DNA from: Ignavibacteriales bacterium
Lineage (GTDB): Bacteria > Bacteroidota > Ignavibacteria > Ignavibacteriales > SURF-24
DNA length: 64,000 nucleotides
Reading direction: 5' to 3'
Assembly (NCBI GenBank): GCA_026390815.1
Contig: JAPLFH010000007.1
Span: forward strand, 186,001 to 250,000
Shown: in pieces, positions 8,913 through 16,880 of the stretch
How the letters are laid out: each line of letters starts with the position of its first letter
Position numbering within the stretch: the first letter of the stretch is position 1
Translations under genes and position numbers: made by a program
Notes under the pieces: generated by a model
What the model was told of the DNA's origin: nothing
Database searches by the model: none
What the model saw: only the letters and a program-made list of their open reading frames with translations

Positions 8913-9665
8913 ATGCAATGGTATGAAGAACTATTTACAAACTTTGCCGAAAGTTACGATAACCAGGTTTTTGTTAAAGGAACAATTGGTGAGGTTGATT
9001 TTATCGAGAAGGAAATTAACCACAACAAATCATTTCAAATAATTGATATTGGCTGCGGAACCGGAAGACATTCGATTGAATTAGCACTAAGAGGATACAA
9101 GGTTACAGGAATTGATCTTTCAGACTCGCAGTTGGCAAAAGCAAATCTTAAAGCAAAGGAAACTGGAGTAAATATAAACTTCCTAAAAAAAGATGCGAGA
9201 AACTTCAGCTTTCCAAATCCGTTTGATTTTGCAATGATGATTTGCGAAGGTGCCTTTCCTTTGATGGAAACAGACGAAATGAATTTTATGATTTTGCAGA
9301 ATGCATACAACGCGCTTAAACAAAACGGTAAATTTATTTTTACCACATTGAATGGATTATTTCCGCTGTTCCATTCTGTTAAAGATTTTATAAATAAAAA
9401 TTCTGGTGGAGATGAAACCAGCGAGAATACTTTCGATTTAATGACGTTCAGAGAATACTCTATCTATGAGACGGCTGATGATGACGGAAATAAAAAATCG
9501 CTAAAATGCAATGAGCGGTATTATGTTCCTTCGGAAATAACATGGCTACTTAAATCAATTGGATTTAAGAACATTTCTATCTTTGGTTGTGAGATTGGAA
9601 ATTTCTGCCGTGATAAAAAACTAACCACCGAAGATTATGAAATGTTGGTGATATGTGAAAAATAA
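8913..9665 (+). CDS. Class I SAM-dependent methyltransferase
   Basis: 250 residues. Motif I is IIDIGCGTGRHSIELALRGY (about residues 43-62), followed by motif II VTGIDLS, the KKDARNFSFPNPFDFAMM region (motifs III and IV) and a KFIFTTLN strand. This is a Rossmann-fold methyltransferase of the UbiE/Methyltransf_25 type acting on a small molecule or protein of unknown identity; there is no DNA-methylase NPPY motif. It starts with a plausible AAGGA 14 bp upstream. It is flanked by an NTF2-like and a DinB-fold protein with 42-43 bp gaps, so the three may be co-transcribed. Confidence 0.85.
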   Translation: MQWYEELFTNFAESYDNQVFVKGTIGEVDFIEKEINHNKSFQIIDIGCGTGRHSIELALRGYKVTGIDLSDSQLAKANLKAKETGVNINFLKKDARNFSFPNPFDFAMMICEGAFPLMETDEMNFMILQNAYNALKQNGKFIFTTLNGLFPLFHSVKDFINKNSGGDETSENTFDLMTFREYSIYETADDDGNKKSLKCNERYYVPSEITWLLKSIGFKNISIFGCEIGNFCRDKKLTTEDYEMLVICEK

Positions 9666-9707
9666 ACTTCCAGCCAAAATATAAATTATAAAACCAAAAG
9701 GTAAATT

Positions 9708-10196
9708 ATGAACAACATACTAATTGATTTGTACAAGCATCAGTTTTGGGCAGATACCGAACATTGGAAGGCATTCGGGAATTTTCCCATCGCTCTGGAT
9801 GATGAAGTTATAAAAAAACGACTTTACCATATTCACCTGGTTCAGAATGCATTTCTTGCAGTTGTAAGCGGAGAGAATTTTGCCAGAAAAAAGTTTGAAG
9901 ACTTTTCAGATATGAATGAACTGAAAGAATACGCAAAATCTTATCACAGTAAAATTCTGGCATTTCTTAAAGATTGTCCTGATTCCAAACTTGCTGAGGT
10001 TGTTACAATTCCGTGGTTTAAAGATCCGCCGTTAAGTATTACTGTTGAAAAAGCATTGATGCAGTGTGTTATGCACAGCCAGTACCATCGTGCGCAAAAC
10101 GCATTAAGGTTAAGGGAACTTGGAGGTGTACCGCCATATTCTACAGACCTTATTACCTGGTACTGGAAGGGGAACCCGGAAGCAATGTGGGAGTAG
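9708..10196 (+). CDS. DinB-fold putative metal-dependent protein
   Basis: 162 residues forming a probable four-helix bundle of the DinB/YfiT type. A His triad suitable for binding a divalent metal is visible: His41 or His43 (LYHIHLVQ) with His123 and His127 (MHSQYHRAQ). Proteins of this fold act as thiol-dependent S-transferases or are damage-induced proteins of unknown role. The name is unrelated to DNA polymerase IV (also called dinB) encoded at 23208. An AAAAGG lies about 8 bp before the ATG. It is the last gene before the restriction-modification island. Confidence 0.8.
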   Translation: MNNILIDLYKHQFWADTEHWKAFGNFPIALDDEVIKKRLYHIHLVQNAFLAVVSGENFARKKFEDFSDMNELKEYAKSYHSKILAFLKDCPDSKLAEVVTIPWFKDPPLSITVEKALMQCVMHSQYHRAQNALRLRELGGVPPYSTDLITWYWKGNPEAMWE

Positions 10197-10360
10197 AATG
10201 GTTTTGAGGATTTATTTTATAAAAATTAGCATTTGCATTAAAAAAATAGATAGTTTGAATCAACTTGAAGAAGTGGAAGTGTATTTATAAATTTATAATC
10301 AATAAATGACGAAACATTGACTCTATTCTAAAAACAAAAAACAACATATTAGACTTAATA

Positions 10361-12235
10361 ATGATTAAAAAGGGAATAATAAATGAATTAATTAAAACTC
10401 AGGACTTAATAAGTCTTGAGAAGCATTTAATCTATTCATATTTGAAAAATAATAAACTCGATTATACAAAGAGCATATTGTTGACAGAGTACTTTCAAAA
10501 CTTTGAGTCGAGTATTCAACTTTATCTTGATGTATCATCACTTAACATTACTACAATTAAAGAACTTGAAAATTATTTAGAAATAATTATCCCGATAGAT
10601 GATAGAAAAGTTAATGGTGCATTTTTTACCCCAGATTTTATTGTTGATTTCATAATCAACGAAATTAAACCTGCCGAAAATGAAATAAATCTTGATCCCA
10701 GTTGTGGGTGTGGTGCATTTTTAGTTGGCTTAGTTGATTACTATAAAAAAAAATTTAATATATCTATTAGAAAGATTATTAAAGAAAATATTTATGGTTC
10801 AGACATTCTTGAATATAATATTCATAGAGCTAAATTGATATTAACGATATATGCTTTGCAGAATAATGAGACTCTTCTTGAGGATGACTTTAATCTTTGG
10901 TGTCAAGATAGTTTACGAGTATTCTGGAAAACAAAGTTTGACAATATTGTAGGTAATCCACCTTATGTGAAATTTCAAGACTTATCTGATTATAATAGAG
11001 AGCATTTACCTAATCATTGGGAGACCATTAAAGGGGGTTCATTTAATCTTTATTTTGCCTTTTTTGAATTAGGTTATAAACTATTAAAATCAAATGGCAA
11101 ACTTGGTTACATAACTCCCAACAACTATTTTACTTCACTTTCTGGTGAATCTTTAAGAAGGTATTTTCAAAGTCAACAATGTGTTACAAAAATAGTAGAC
11201 TTTAATCATAAAAAAGTATTTGATGTACAAACATATACTGCGATCACTTTTTTAAATAAACAGAAAAATGAAATGATCATATTTGATAGAATTCAAGATG
11301 ATCAAACACCTAAAATGTTTTTGGATAATTCAATTGGTTATATCAATTATTTAAAAAATCAAAACATAAAGAAATGGCGTTTACTGAAATCAGATGAACA
11401 AGAGAATATTAAAATTATTGAAAACGTAGGAACACCAATAGGAAATTTATATGAAATCTGCGTTGGTATTGCTACACTCAAAGATGAGATATTTTTTGTA
11501 GATGCTAGTATTGAGAAAAATGGTTGTTATCTTAAAGACACTCAAAATGGTAGATTTGAAATTGAAAAAGGAATAACTAAACCTGTTTATAAAATATCTG
11601 ATTTTAAAAGTCAAGAAGAGGCAGATCGAAATAAGCGTAGAATAATTTGTCCGTACAAAATAAAAAATGGAAACGCAATTCCTATTTCTGAAAATGAATT
11701 TAAGAAGATGTTTCCGAAGTGTTATTCTTATCTACTTACAGAGAAAAAACAATTATTGGAGCGAGATAAAGGGAAATATATTTTTGAACCCTTTTATGTT
11801 TGGGGTAGAACACAAGGGCTAACTAAAAAAGGTAAAAAACTTCTTAATCCTACATTTAGTCAATATCCTCGTTTTTTATTAATAGAAGAAGAAGCATACT
11901 TTACAAATGGTTACGGGATTTTCTTTAAAGAGCAGGAAAAAGAAATAGCATTATTTGAAGAAGTAATGAATCCATTAGCAAAAGTTGAAAATATGGATAT
12001 ATTACAAAAGATATTAAATTCTTACGTTATGCACTATTATATTAGTAAAACCAGTGTTTCTATAGAAGGAGGTTATCCTTGCTATCAAAAAAATTTTATT
12101 GAAAACTTCACAATCCCTAAATTTTCGGAATCTGAGTTAAGTATTCTCCGCCTTTTAGATAAACCACAGGAAATTGACGATTTTCTAATAAACAAATATC
12201 AATTGAAAGTATTGGAGGGGAATCTTACTGCATAA
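10361..12235 (+). CDS. Type II N6-adenine DNA methyltransferase (NPPY class)
   Basis: 624 residues. SAM-binding motif I is DPSCGCGAF (residues 112-120), preceded by the FFTP motif typical of gamma-class adenine methylases; catalytic motif IV is NPPY (199-202). A large C-terminal part (about 330-620) is the probable target-recognition region. It would methylate adenine in a specific site and protect it from the neighbouring endonuclease. Its 3' end overlaps the convergent endonuclease gene by 37 bp. No ribosome binding site is visible upstream of the ATG, so leaderless translation is possible. The recognition sequence cannot be read from the protein. Confidence 0.88.
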   Translation: MIKKGIINELIKTQDLISLEKHLIYSYLKNNKLDYTKSILLTEYFQNFESSIQLYLDVSSLNITTIKELENYLEIIIPIDDRKVNGAFFTPDFIVDFIINEIKPAENEINLDPSCGCGAFLVGLVDYYKKKFNISIRKIIKENIYGSDILEYNIHRAKLILTIYALQNNETLLEDDFNLWCQDSLRVFWKTKFDNIVGNPPYVKFQDLSDYNREHLPNHWETIKGGSFNLYFAFFELGYKLLKSNGKLGYITPNNYFTSLSGESLRRYFQSQQCVTKIVDFNHKKVFDVQTYTAITFLNKQKNEMIIFDRIQDDQTPKMFLDNSIGYINYLKNQNIKKWRLLKSDEQENIKIIENVGTPIGNLYEICVGIATLKDEIFFVDASIEKNGCYLKDTQNGRFEIEKGITKPVYKISDFKSQEEADRNKRRIICPYKIKNGNAIPISENEFKKMFPKCYSYLLTEKKQLLERDKGKYIFEPFYVWGRTQGLTKKGKKLLNPTFSQYPRFLLIEEEAYFTNGYGIFFKEQEKEIALFEEVMNPLAKVENMDILQKILNSYVMHYYISKTSVSIEGGYPCYQKNFIENFTIPKFSESELSILRLLDKPQEIDDFLINKYQLKVLEGNLTA

Positions 12236-13104
12236 GTCGATAGTAAATCTTGGACGAAATTATTAAATGTGAGATTTTTAATTGATGTCATGCTATCTTC
12301 TTGAATTAATCCATCATCTTTTAATTCAGTGTCCGTATTATAGACTTTAGGTTGGCTTTTACTAAAATCAACAATTAGCAGGCAAACTCTTTCATATTTG
12401 TAAAAATCATCATTAATGCTATTCCTTAAATTGATGGCATTAAATGCCATAATATAACTTTCGAAAGGTGACATGTTTCTTGCAAACGCAATTTTCTTTT
12501 TTTGAGCCTGGTACTTATTATATTCATAAAGAGGGATCATATATACTTCACCTAAGCACATTTTCGGACAGCGCATATGAAGGTTTAGAGCTTCTGCAAA
12601 AGTTCTTTCATAAAGAGTATCAATATTATTCCCAAGACTACTTAACTGACTTCTAACATTTATGGAAATTGTTTTTTCTGTAAGTGAAATTCCATATTCA
12701 TCATATTGTCCACTTAAGAGACCATCAATCAACTGTTCTCTGACTAGCTCTATTCCATTAGGTAAGACACAAATATCTTGGTCTTTCTTTTTTAAAAAGC
12801 CAGCAAGCTTGTATTCACCGGAAGAACTTCCTATATGAGGTTTGATATTGTTATTATTGATACCGTAATTAATCAAAGAAGTTTTAACAACTTCATGAAT
12901 CAGTTTAATCGGTTTCTGTGAACGTATTAATGCAGTTTTTCCTTCTTCACCTAATGAAATAATAGTTTTTTCAAGAACTGATTTAATTGAATCTAATGCT
13001 TCTTGTAAGGAAATTCCAATTTGACCTTTTTCATTTATTAAGTTGTCAAATTCGCTTTTTATTTCTTTCAGTTTTTCTTTTTGCTTTTTATTTAAAGCTG
13101 CCAT
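12199..13104 (-). CDS. Probable type II restriction endonuclease, partner of the methylase
   Basis: 301 residues; family not recognised with certainty. The role is inferred from context: it is tail-to-tail with the methylase and starts within the last 17 bp of a C-protein gene, the usual C-R order. The N-terminal 70 residues are helical; the core has SSSGEYKLAGFLKKKDQDIC, a strand ISINVRSQLSS, a conserved-looking LYERTFAEALNLHMRCP block, GEVYMIPLYEY and a late strand VCLLIVDFSK. A PD-(D/E)xK site could be formed by these acidic residues, but I cannot assign it. It does not look like the XhoI/PaeR7I family. Endonuclease role moderately confident, specificity unknown. Confidence 0.6.
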   Translation of the reverse strand: MAALNKKQKEKLKEIKSEFDNLINEKGQIGISLQEALDSIKSVLEKTIISLGEEGKTALIRSQKPIKLIHEVVKTSLINYGINNNNIKPHIGSSSGEYKLAGFLKKKDQDICVLPNGIELVREQLIDGLLSGQYDEYGISLTEKTISINVRSQLSSLGNNIDTLYERTFAEALNLHMRCPKMCLGEVYMIPLYEYNKYQAQKKKIAFARNMSPFESYIMAFNAINLRNSINDDFYKYERVCLLIVDFSKSQPKVYNTDTELKDDGLIQEDSMTSIKNLTFNNFVQDLLSTYAVRFPSNTFN

Positions 13105-13306
13105 CGTTAAAAAAGTCTTTTATGTTTATTCCTAAAGCAATTACTATCTTCTCTATATTTACAATTGAGATATTTCGTTGACCGTTTTCAACACTTGCGA
13201 TATAACTTCTGTCTAAATCTGCAGAATAAGCCAAATCTTTCTGAGACATATTGGCTTTTTCGCGAAACTGTTTAATTCTTTGCCCTATTTTTAATTTTAT
13301 ATTCAC
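13088..13306 (-). CDS. Restriction-modification controller (C) protein, XRE-type HTH
   Basis: 72 residues, the size of C proteins. Helix-turn-helix: IGQRIKQFREKANMSQKDLAYSADLDRSYIASVENGQRN, matching the C.AhdI/C.Esp1396I pattern where the recognition helix is DRSYIS-x-x-E-x-G. The start is a GTG at 13306. It overlaps the endonuclease start by 17 bp, so the two are translated from one transcript. A tandem operator lies about 25-50 bp upstream. In such systems the C dimer first activates its own and the endonuclease promoter and later represses it, delaying endonuclease until the host is methylated. Strong call. Confidence 0.9.
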   Translation of the reverse strand: MNIKLKIGQRIKQFREKANMSQKDLAYSADLDRSYIASVENGQRNISIVNIEKIVIALGINIKDFFNDGSFK

Positions 13307-13328
13307 AATTACAAAATTTCAATTTTGT

Positions 13329-13354
13329 TGACTATAAATCAAAGACTATAAGTA
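13329..13354 (-). promoter_or_regulatory. C-box operator (two half-sites) of the controller gene
   Basis: On the plus strand GACTATAAAT (13330-13339) and GACTATAAGT (13344-13353) lie 14 bp apart; read on the minus strand they give ACTTATAGTC-TTTG-ATTTATAGTC. This closely matches the C-box of Esp1396I-like systems. It ends 23 bp before the GTG start of the C gene, leaving room only for a short leader. The match is visible in the sequence; the regulatory behaviour is from the family. Confidence 0.85.
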
Positions 13355-13549
13355 ACATTTAAGAATTTTGTTTTACTTAGTTATCTTAGGATGAGGTTAA
13401 TACACTTGAAAAATATTTATCTTTTCAGCAAATATTATTAGATTAATGAAGGAGTATGAAAAATGGGAATTTCCATTTGTAGATTATTTTACAGCGAAAG
13501 TCGGTTTCAAATAGTTAACCGATGCAAAAATTGCGTGTTAATATTTCGG

Positions 13550-13580
13550 TTGAGTTGTTTGCATTACAAAACTAATTTTG
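13550..13580 (+). promoter_or_regulatory. Bacteroidota-type promoter of ada
   Basis: TTG at 13550-13552 and TAATTTTG at 13573-13580 are separated by 20 bp, matching the Bacteroidota consensus TTG-N19/20-TAnnTTTG. Transcription would start near 13587, just before an AAAGGA at 13588-13593 and the ada ATG at 13600, giving a very short leader. Confidence 0.6.
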
Positions 13581-13599
13581 TAAGAAAAAAGGAATATAA

Positions 13600-14652
13600 A
13601 TGTTAACAGAAAAAATTATGTACGAAGCGCTTCTTAATAAAGATGCTTCATTTGATGGAATATTTTTCGTTGGAGTTAAAACCACTGGAATATTTTGCAG
13701 ATCAACTTGCCATGCAAGAAAACCCAAGCGGGAGAATACGATTTTTTTTAATTCAAGCAAGGATGCAATACTACATGGTTTTCGTCCTTGTAAAGTTTGT
13801 TCGCCATTGGAAAAACCTGGCGAAACTCCTGAATGGATAAAAGAATTATTAAATGAAATTGATAACAATCCTTCAACCAAAATCAGGGATTTCAATTTAC
13901 GCTCAAAAGGAATTGAGCCAAGCAAAATCCGACGATGGTTCAAGAAAAATCATGGTATTACTTTTCATAGCTATCAAAGAATGATCCGCATAAATAATGC
14001 TTTCAAACAAATTCAAAATGGAGATAAAATAATTTCCGCTGCATTTGAATCTGGATATGAATCATTAAGCGGGTTTAATGATTCCTTCAAATCGATTGTT
14101 GGCAGTTCGCCTGTTAAATCCAAAGAAAGAAAAATAATAAATGTAATTCGAATAGAAACTCCATTGGGACCTATGTTCGCCGGTGCTATGGAACAAGGTA
14201 TTTGTCTTTTAGATTTTACTGATAGAAGAATGTTGGAAACCGAATTGAAAACTTTATCTAAGTTGTTGAACGCATCCATAATCCAGGGAGCTAATCCTCA
14301 TTTTGATATCCTGGAAAAACAGCTTACAGAATATTTTGAGGGAAAGAGAAAAGAATTTGATATTCCACTGTGTACTCCAGGAACAGAATTTCAAAATAAA
14401 GCCTGGAAAGAATTGCAAACAATTCCTTACGGCACAACGCGTTCTTATAAGGCTCAGGCTGCTTCAATAAATAATCCTGATGCTGTACGAGCAGTAGCAA
14501 ATGCAAATGGGCATAACAGAATTGCGATTATTATTCCTTGCCACAGAGTAATTGGAGAAGATGGACATTTAACCGGCTATGGTGGAGGGTTGTGGAGAAA
14601 GAAATGGCTGCTCGATTTTGAAAGAGAAAATCTCGTTATGCAAAAAAGATGA
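13600..14652 (+). CDS. ada: Bifunctional Ada: DNA alkylation sensor, activator and O6-methylguanine methyltransferase
   Basis: 350 residues, full length. The N-terminal Ada zinc domain has Cys33, Cys37, Cys64 and Cys67 (GIFCRSTC and FRPCKVC), where Cys33 would accept methyl from phosphotriesters. An AraC-type HTH occupies about 85-165 (FHSYQRMIRINNAF, ISAAFESGYESLSGFNDSF). The C-terminal methyltransferase carries the active site PCHRV with Cys314 and the GYGGGLWRK helix. It repairs O6-methylguanine and activates alkylation-damage genes once methylated. It sits alone between two restriction-modification systems and has its own promoter at 13550. All key residues are present. Confidence 0.96.
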   Translation: MLTEKIMYEALLNKDASFDGIFFVGVKTTGIFCRSTCHARKPKRENTIFFNSSKDAILHGFRPCKVCSPLEKPGETPEWIKELLNEIDNNPSTKIRDFNLRSKGIEPSKIRRWFKKNHGITFHSYQRMIRINNAFKQIQNGDKIISAAFESGYESLSGFNDSFKSIVGSSPVKSKERKIINVIRIETPLGPMFAGAMEQGICLLDFTDRRMLETELKTLSKLLNASIIQGANPHFDILEKQLTEYFEGKRKEFDIPLCTPGTEFQNKAWKELQTIPYGTTRSYKAQAASINNPDAVRAVANANGHNRIAIIIPCHRVIGEDGHLTGYGGGLWRKKWLLDFERENLVMQKR

Positions 14653-14892
14653 AGGTTTTGACAGCAATTAATTTTGAACAATAATAGCGAAAAGAAATAA
14701 AGAATTCGTATTTACAAAATAGAACAATGAAATAGTACACAATATTTCAATTCTCGAAATGAATGCAACTTTACAGTTGATATAATTGAGGTTGTTGTTT
14801 AAGTTGTAAGCGGATTTAATCAGGTAATGATTTGAAATTCAAATATTTAAATAAATAAGTAAAACTAAAATAACCTATTATTATATTTTTGT

Positions 14893-15819
14893 ATGCCTAA
14901 ATTAGAAAAAGAAAAACAAAAATTAAACTTTAAGAAAGAACTGAAAAAGTTCACTGAGAGTTTGAAAGAATATGTTTCTACTGATACGGGGGAATGGACG
15001 GTGAAAGGATTTATAGATGTTTATAAAAATATCTACACCATTTCGTCAGACACTAAGATTGTTTCAAAAATTCTTGAAATCCACATCTTCCCACAGCTAT
15101 TGAAGTTCGCTGACAGTATTGGTTACTCAATAGTTCTGGCAGAGAAGCAAAACTGGTATCCCGATTTGAGTTTTATAAAGAAAGATAATCCATTTGTTAA
15201 ATTTGCTGTTGACCTTAAAACTACGTATCGTGACCCTGATTTTCCTGGACACATTAACGGTTTTACTCTCGGCAGTCATGGAACATATTTCAAAGACAGA
15301 ACGAGTACAAAAAATATTCAGTTTGCCTACGCTGATTATCTCGGACACTTTTGTCTCGGCATTATTTATACACGAACAGACTTTAAGGAGATAGACGAAA
15401 CAAAAATTTTTCAAGTACGAGAGCTACAAGAAGATTATGAGAACAAGACCAAAAAGGTTGGAGATAGGAAAGTTACGACTGTTATGAATCTAAAATCGAT
15501 CACTTCTGTAGTTAAGGATTTTGATTTTTTTGTTACTGAAAAGTGGGAAATTGCAAGCGATCATCAAGGATCTGCTAACACAGCAAATATTGGCTCAATC
15601 ACTAATATTGAAGATTTGAAAAATGGTAACGGAATATTCTCTAACTTAGGAGAAGAATGGTTTGATGAATATTGGATTAATCATGGTTCAGTCACAATGG
15701 TTAAAGATGGGAATACTAAGAAAATTACTAAACTAAAAGATTTTTTAGAGTTCAAAGGAAGAAACGATTTATTTGAAAAAATGGTAATTAAATTAACTAA
15801 GAAGAAAAGCACAATTTGA
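14893..15819 (+). CDS. EcoRV-family type II restriction endonuclease
   Basis: 308 residues. The catalytic core matches EcoRV in sequence and spacing: NWYPD (Asp91), then VDLKTTY (Asp107, Lys109), the same 16-residue spacing as EcoRV Asp74-Asp90-Lys92; Glu62 lies where EcoRV Glu45 would. The FTLGSHG strand, a KNIQF-ADYLGH-IIYTR block and the DNA-contacting loop GSANTANIGS (EcoRV GSGNTTNIGS) are all present. The expected target is GATATC with blunt cleavage. It is about 60 residues longer than EcoRV, mainly at the N-terminus, in an insert around 190-205 and at the C-terminus. Its TGA overlaps the methylase start. The ATG follows TATTTTTG closely, so the transcript may be nearly leaderless. Confidence 0.93.
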   Translation: MPKLEKEKQKLNFKKELKKFTESLKEYVSTDTGEWTVKGFIDVYKNIYTISSDTKIVSKILEIHIFPQLLKFADSIGYSIVLAEKQNWYPDLSFIKKDNPFVKFAVDLKTTYRDPDFPGHINGFTLGSHGTYFKDRTSTKNIQFAYADYLGHFCLGIIYTRTDFKEIDETKIFQVRELQEDYENKTKKVGDRKVTTVMNLKSITSVVKDFDFFVTEKWEIASDHQGSANTANIGSITNIEDLKNGNGIFSNLGEEWFDEYWINHGSVTMVKDGNTKKITKLKDFLEFKGRNDLFEKMVIKLTKKKSTI

Positions 15820-16739
15820 AAACTATTGTTCCCCCAATTAAGAGTCAGGGTATAAAAACAAAACTTGTTCCTTGGATTATGGATGTTGTAAAAAAAGCTC
15901 AACCTAAAGGAAAATGGGTTGAACCGTTTTTAGGAACTGGAGTAGTTGCTTTCAATTCTGGTTTTAAAGAAGCATTACTTAGCGATACAAATCCGCACAT
16001 AATTAACTTTTATAAAGGTATCCAAGATGGTATCATAACTCCATCAATCGTAAAACGATACCTTGAAGAAGAAGGAGAAAAATTATCAGTCGCAGATGAG
16101 AATGGCTATGTTTATTTCAGGGTTGTGCGTGATAGGTTTAACAAAAATTTTTCTCCTCTCGACTTTCTTTTTCTTTCGCGGACAGGATTTAATGGAATGA
16201 TGCGCTTTGGGAAAAAGGGAAATTGGAACATTCCATTTTGTAAAAAATCAAATCGTTTTGCGCAATCTTATGTTACTAAAATCGTAAATCAAGTTTCAAA
16301 AGTACAAAGCATCATTACTCCTAAATGGACATTGGTGAATAAAAAATTTTCTGATATAATTCCCCAAGCAACTAAAGATGACATAATTTATTGCGATCCT
16401 CCTTATTTCGGTCGTTATGTTGACTACTTCAACGGTTGGACAGAACAAGACGAAGAACTTTTATGCAACCAGCTGAGTGAGACAAAAGCAAAATTTATTT
16501 TGTCAACATGGCATCACAATGATTATCGGGACAACGAGATGATTAAAAAATATTGGAACAAGTTTAATATCGTTACTAAAGACCATTTTTATCATTCTGG
16601 GGGTAAGGTTGAAAACCGTAGAACAATTGTGGAAGCACTTGTTTGTAACTTTGAACTGGATCAGATTAATAAACATAATCACGGATTGGTTGAGAAGTCC
16701 AAAATTGAACAATTATCCTTTGAATTGGTGAACTATTAA
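15816..16739 (+). CDS. EcoRV-type adenine DNA methyltransferase (Dam family)
   Basis: 307 residues, close to M.EcoRV in length and sequence: VPPIKSQGIKTKLVPW at the N-terminus, SAM motif EPFLGTG (36-42), LSDTNPHIINFY, LDFLFLSRTGFNGMMRF, catalytic DPPY (194-197) and STWHHNDYRDNE. It would methylate adenine in GATATC and protect it from the endonuclease encoded just upstream. Start: a TTG at 15816 that overlaps the endonuclease stop as TTGA, giving MKTIVPPIKSQG; this matches the M.EcoRV N-terminus, so the weak start codon is real. Translational coupling to the endonuclease is implied. GATATC occurs at more than ten places in this window. Confidence 0.94.
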   Translation: MKTIVPPIKSQGIKTKLVPWIMDVVKKAQPKGKWVEPFLGTGVVAFNSGFKEALLSDTNPHIINFYKGIQDGIITPSIVKRYLEEEGEKLSVADENGYVYFRVVRDRFNKNFSPLDFLFLSRTGFNGMMRFGKKGNWNIPFCKKSNRFAQSYVTKIVNQVSKVQSIITPKWTLVNKKFSDIIPQATKDDIIYCDPPYFGRYVDYFNGWTEQDEELLCNQLSETKAKFILSTWHHNDYRDNEMIKKYWNKFNIVTKDHFYHSGGKVENRRTIVEALVCNFELDQINKHNHGLVEKSKIEQLSFELVNY

Positions 16740-16880
16740 AATTGAGGTAGTAGTGTTAAATATAATTTTCAATCCTGAGATTTTGCTAAATAGATCAACG
16801 AATTTTGAAAAAACTTATCCGAAGCCTGTTAATAAACTTTAGAATAAATATCTTGTATAAATACATTTTGGAGTTTTAAT

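Noticed and set aside
9708-10196. Calling the DinB-fold gene a DNA polymerase IV
   Set aside because: It is a 162-residue helical bundle with a His triad; the true polymerase IV is at 23208.
12199-13104. Assignment of the endonuclease to the XhoI/PaeR7I family
   Set aside because: The gene pairs with an adenine methylase as in those systems, but its sequence does not resemble what I know of PaeR7I; left as family unknown.
13446-13514. A 22-codon frame (MKEYEKWEFPFVDYFTAKVG...) between the C gene and ada
   Set aside because: No clear ribosome binding site for it as a gene, no recognisable motif and it lies in the ada promoter spacer; kept out as a chance frame.
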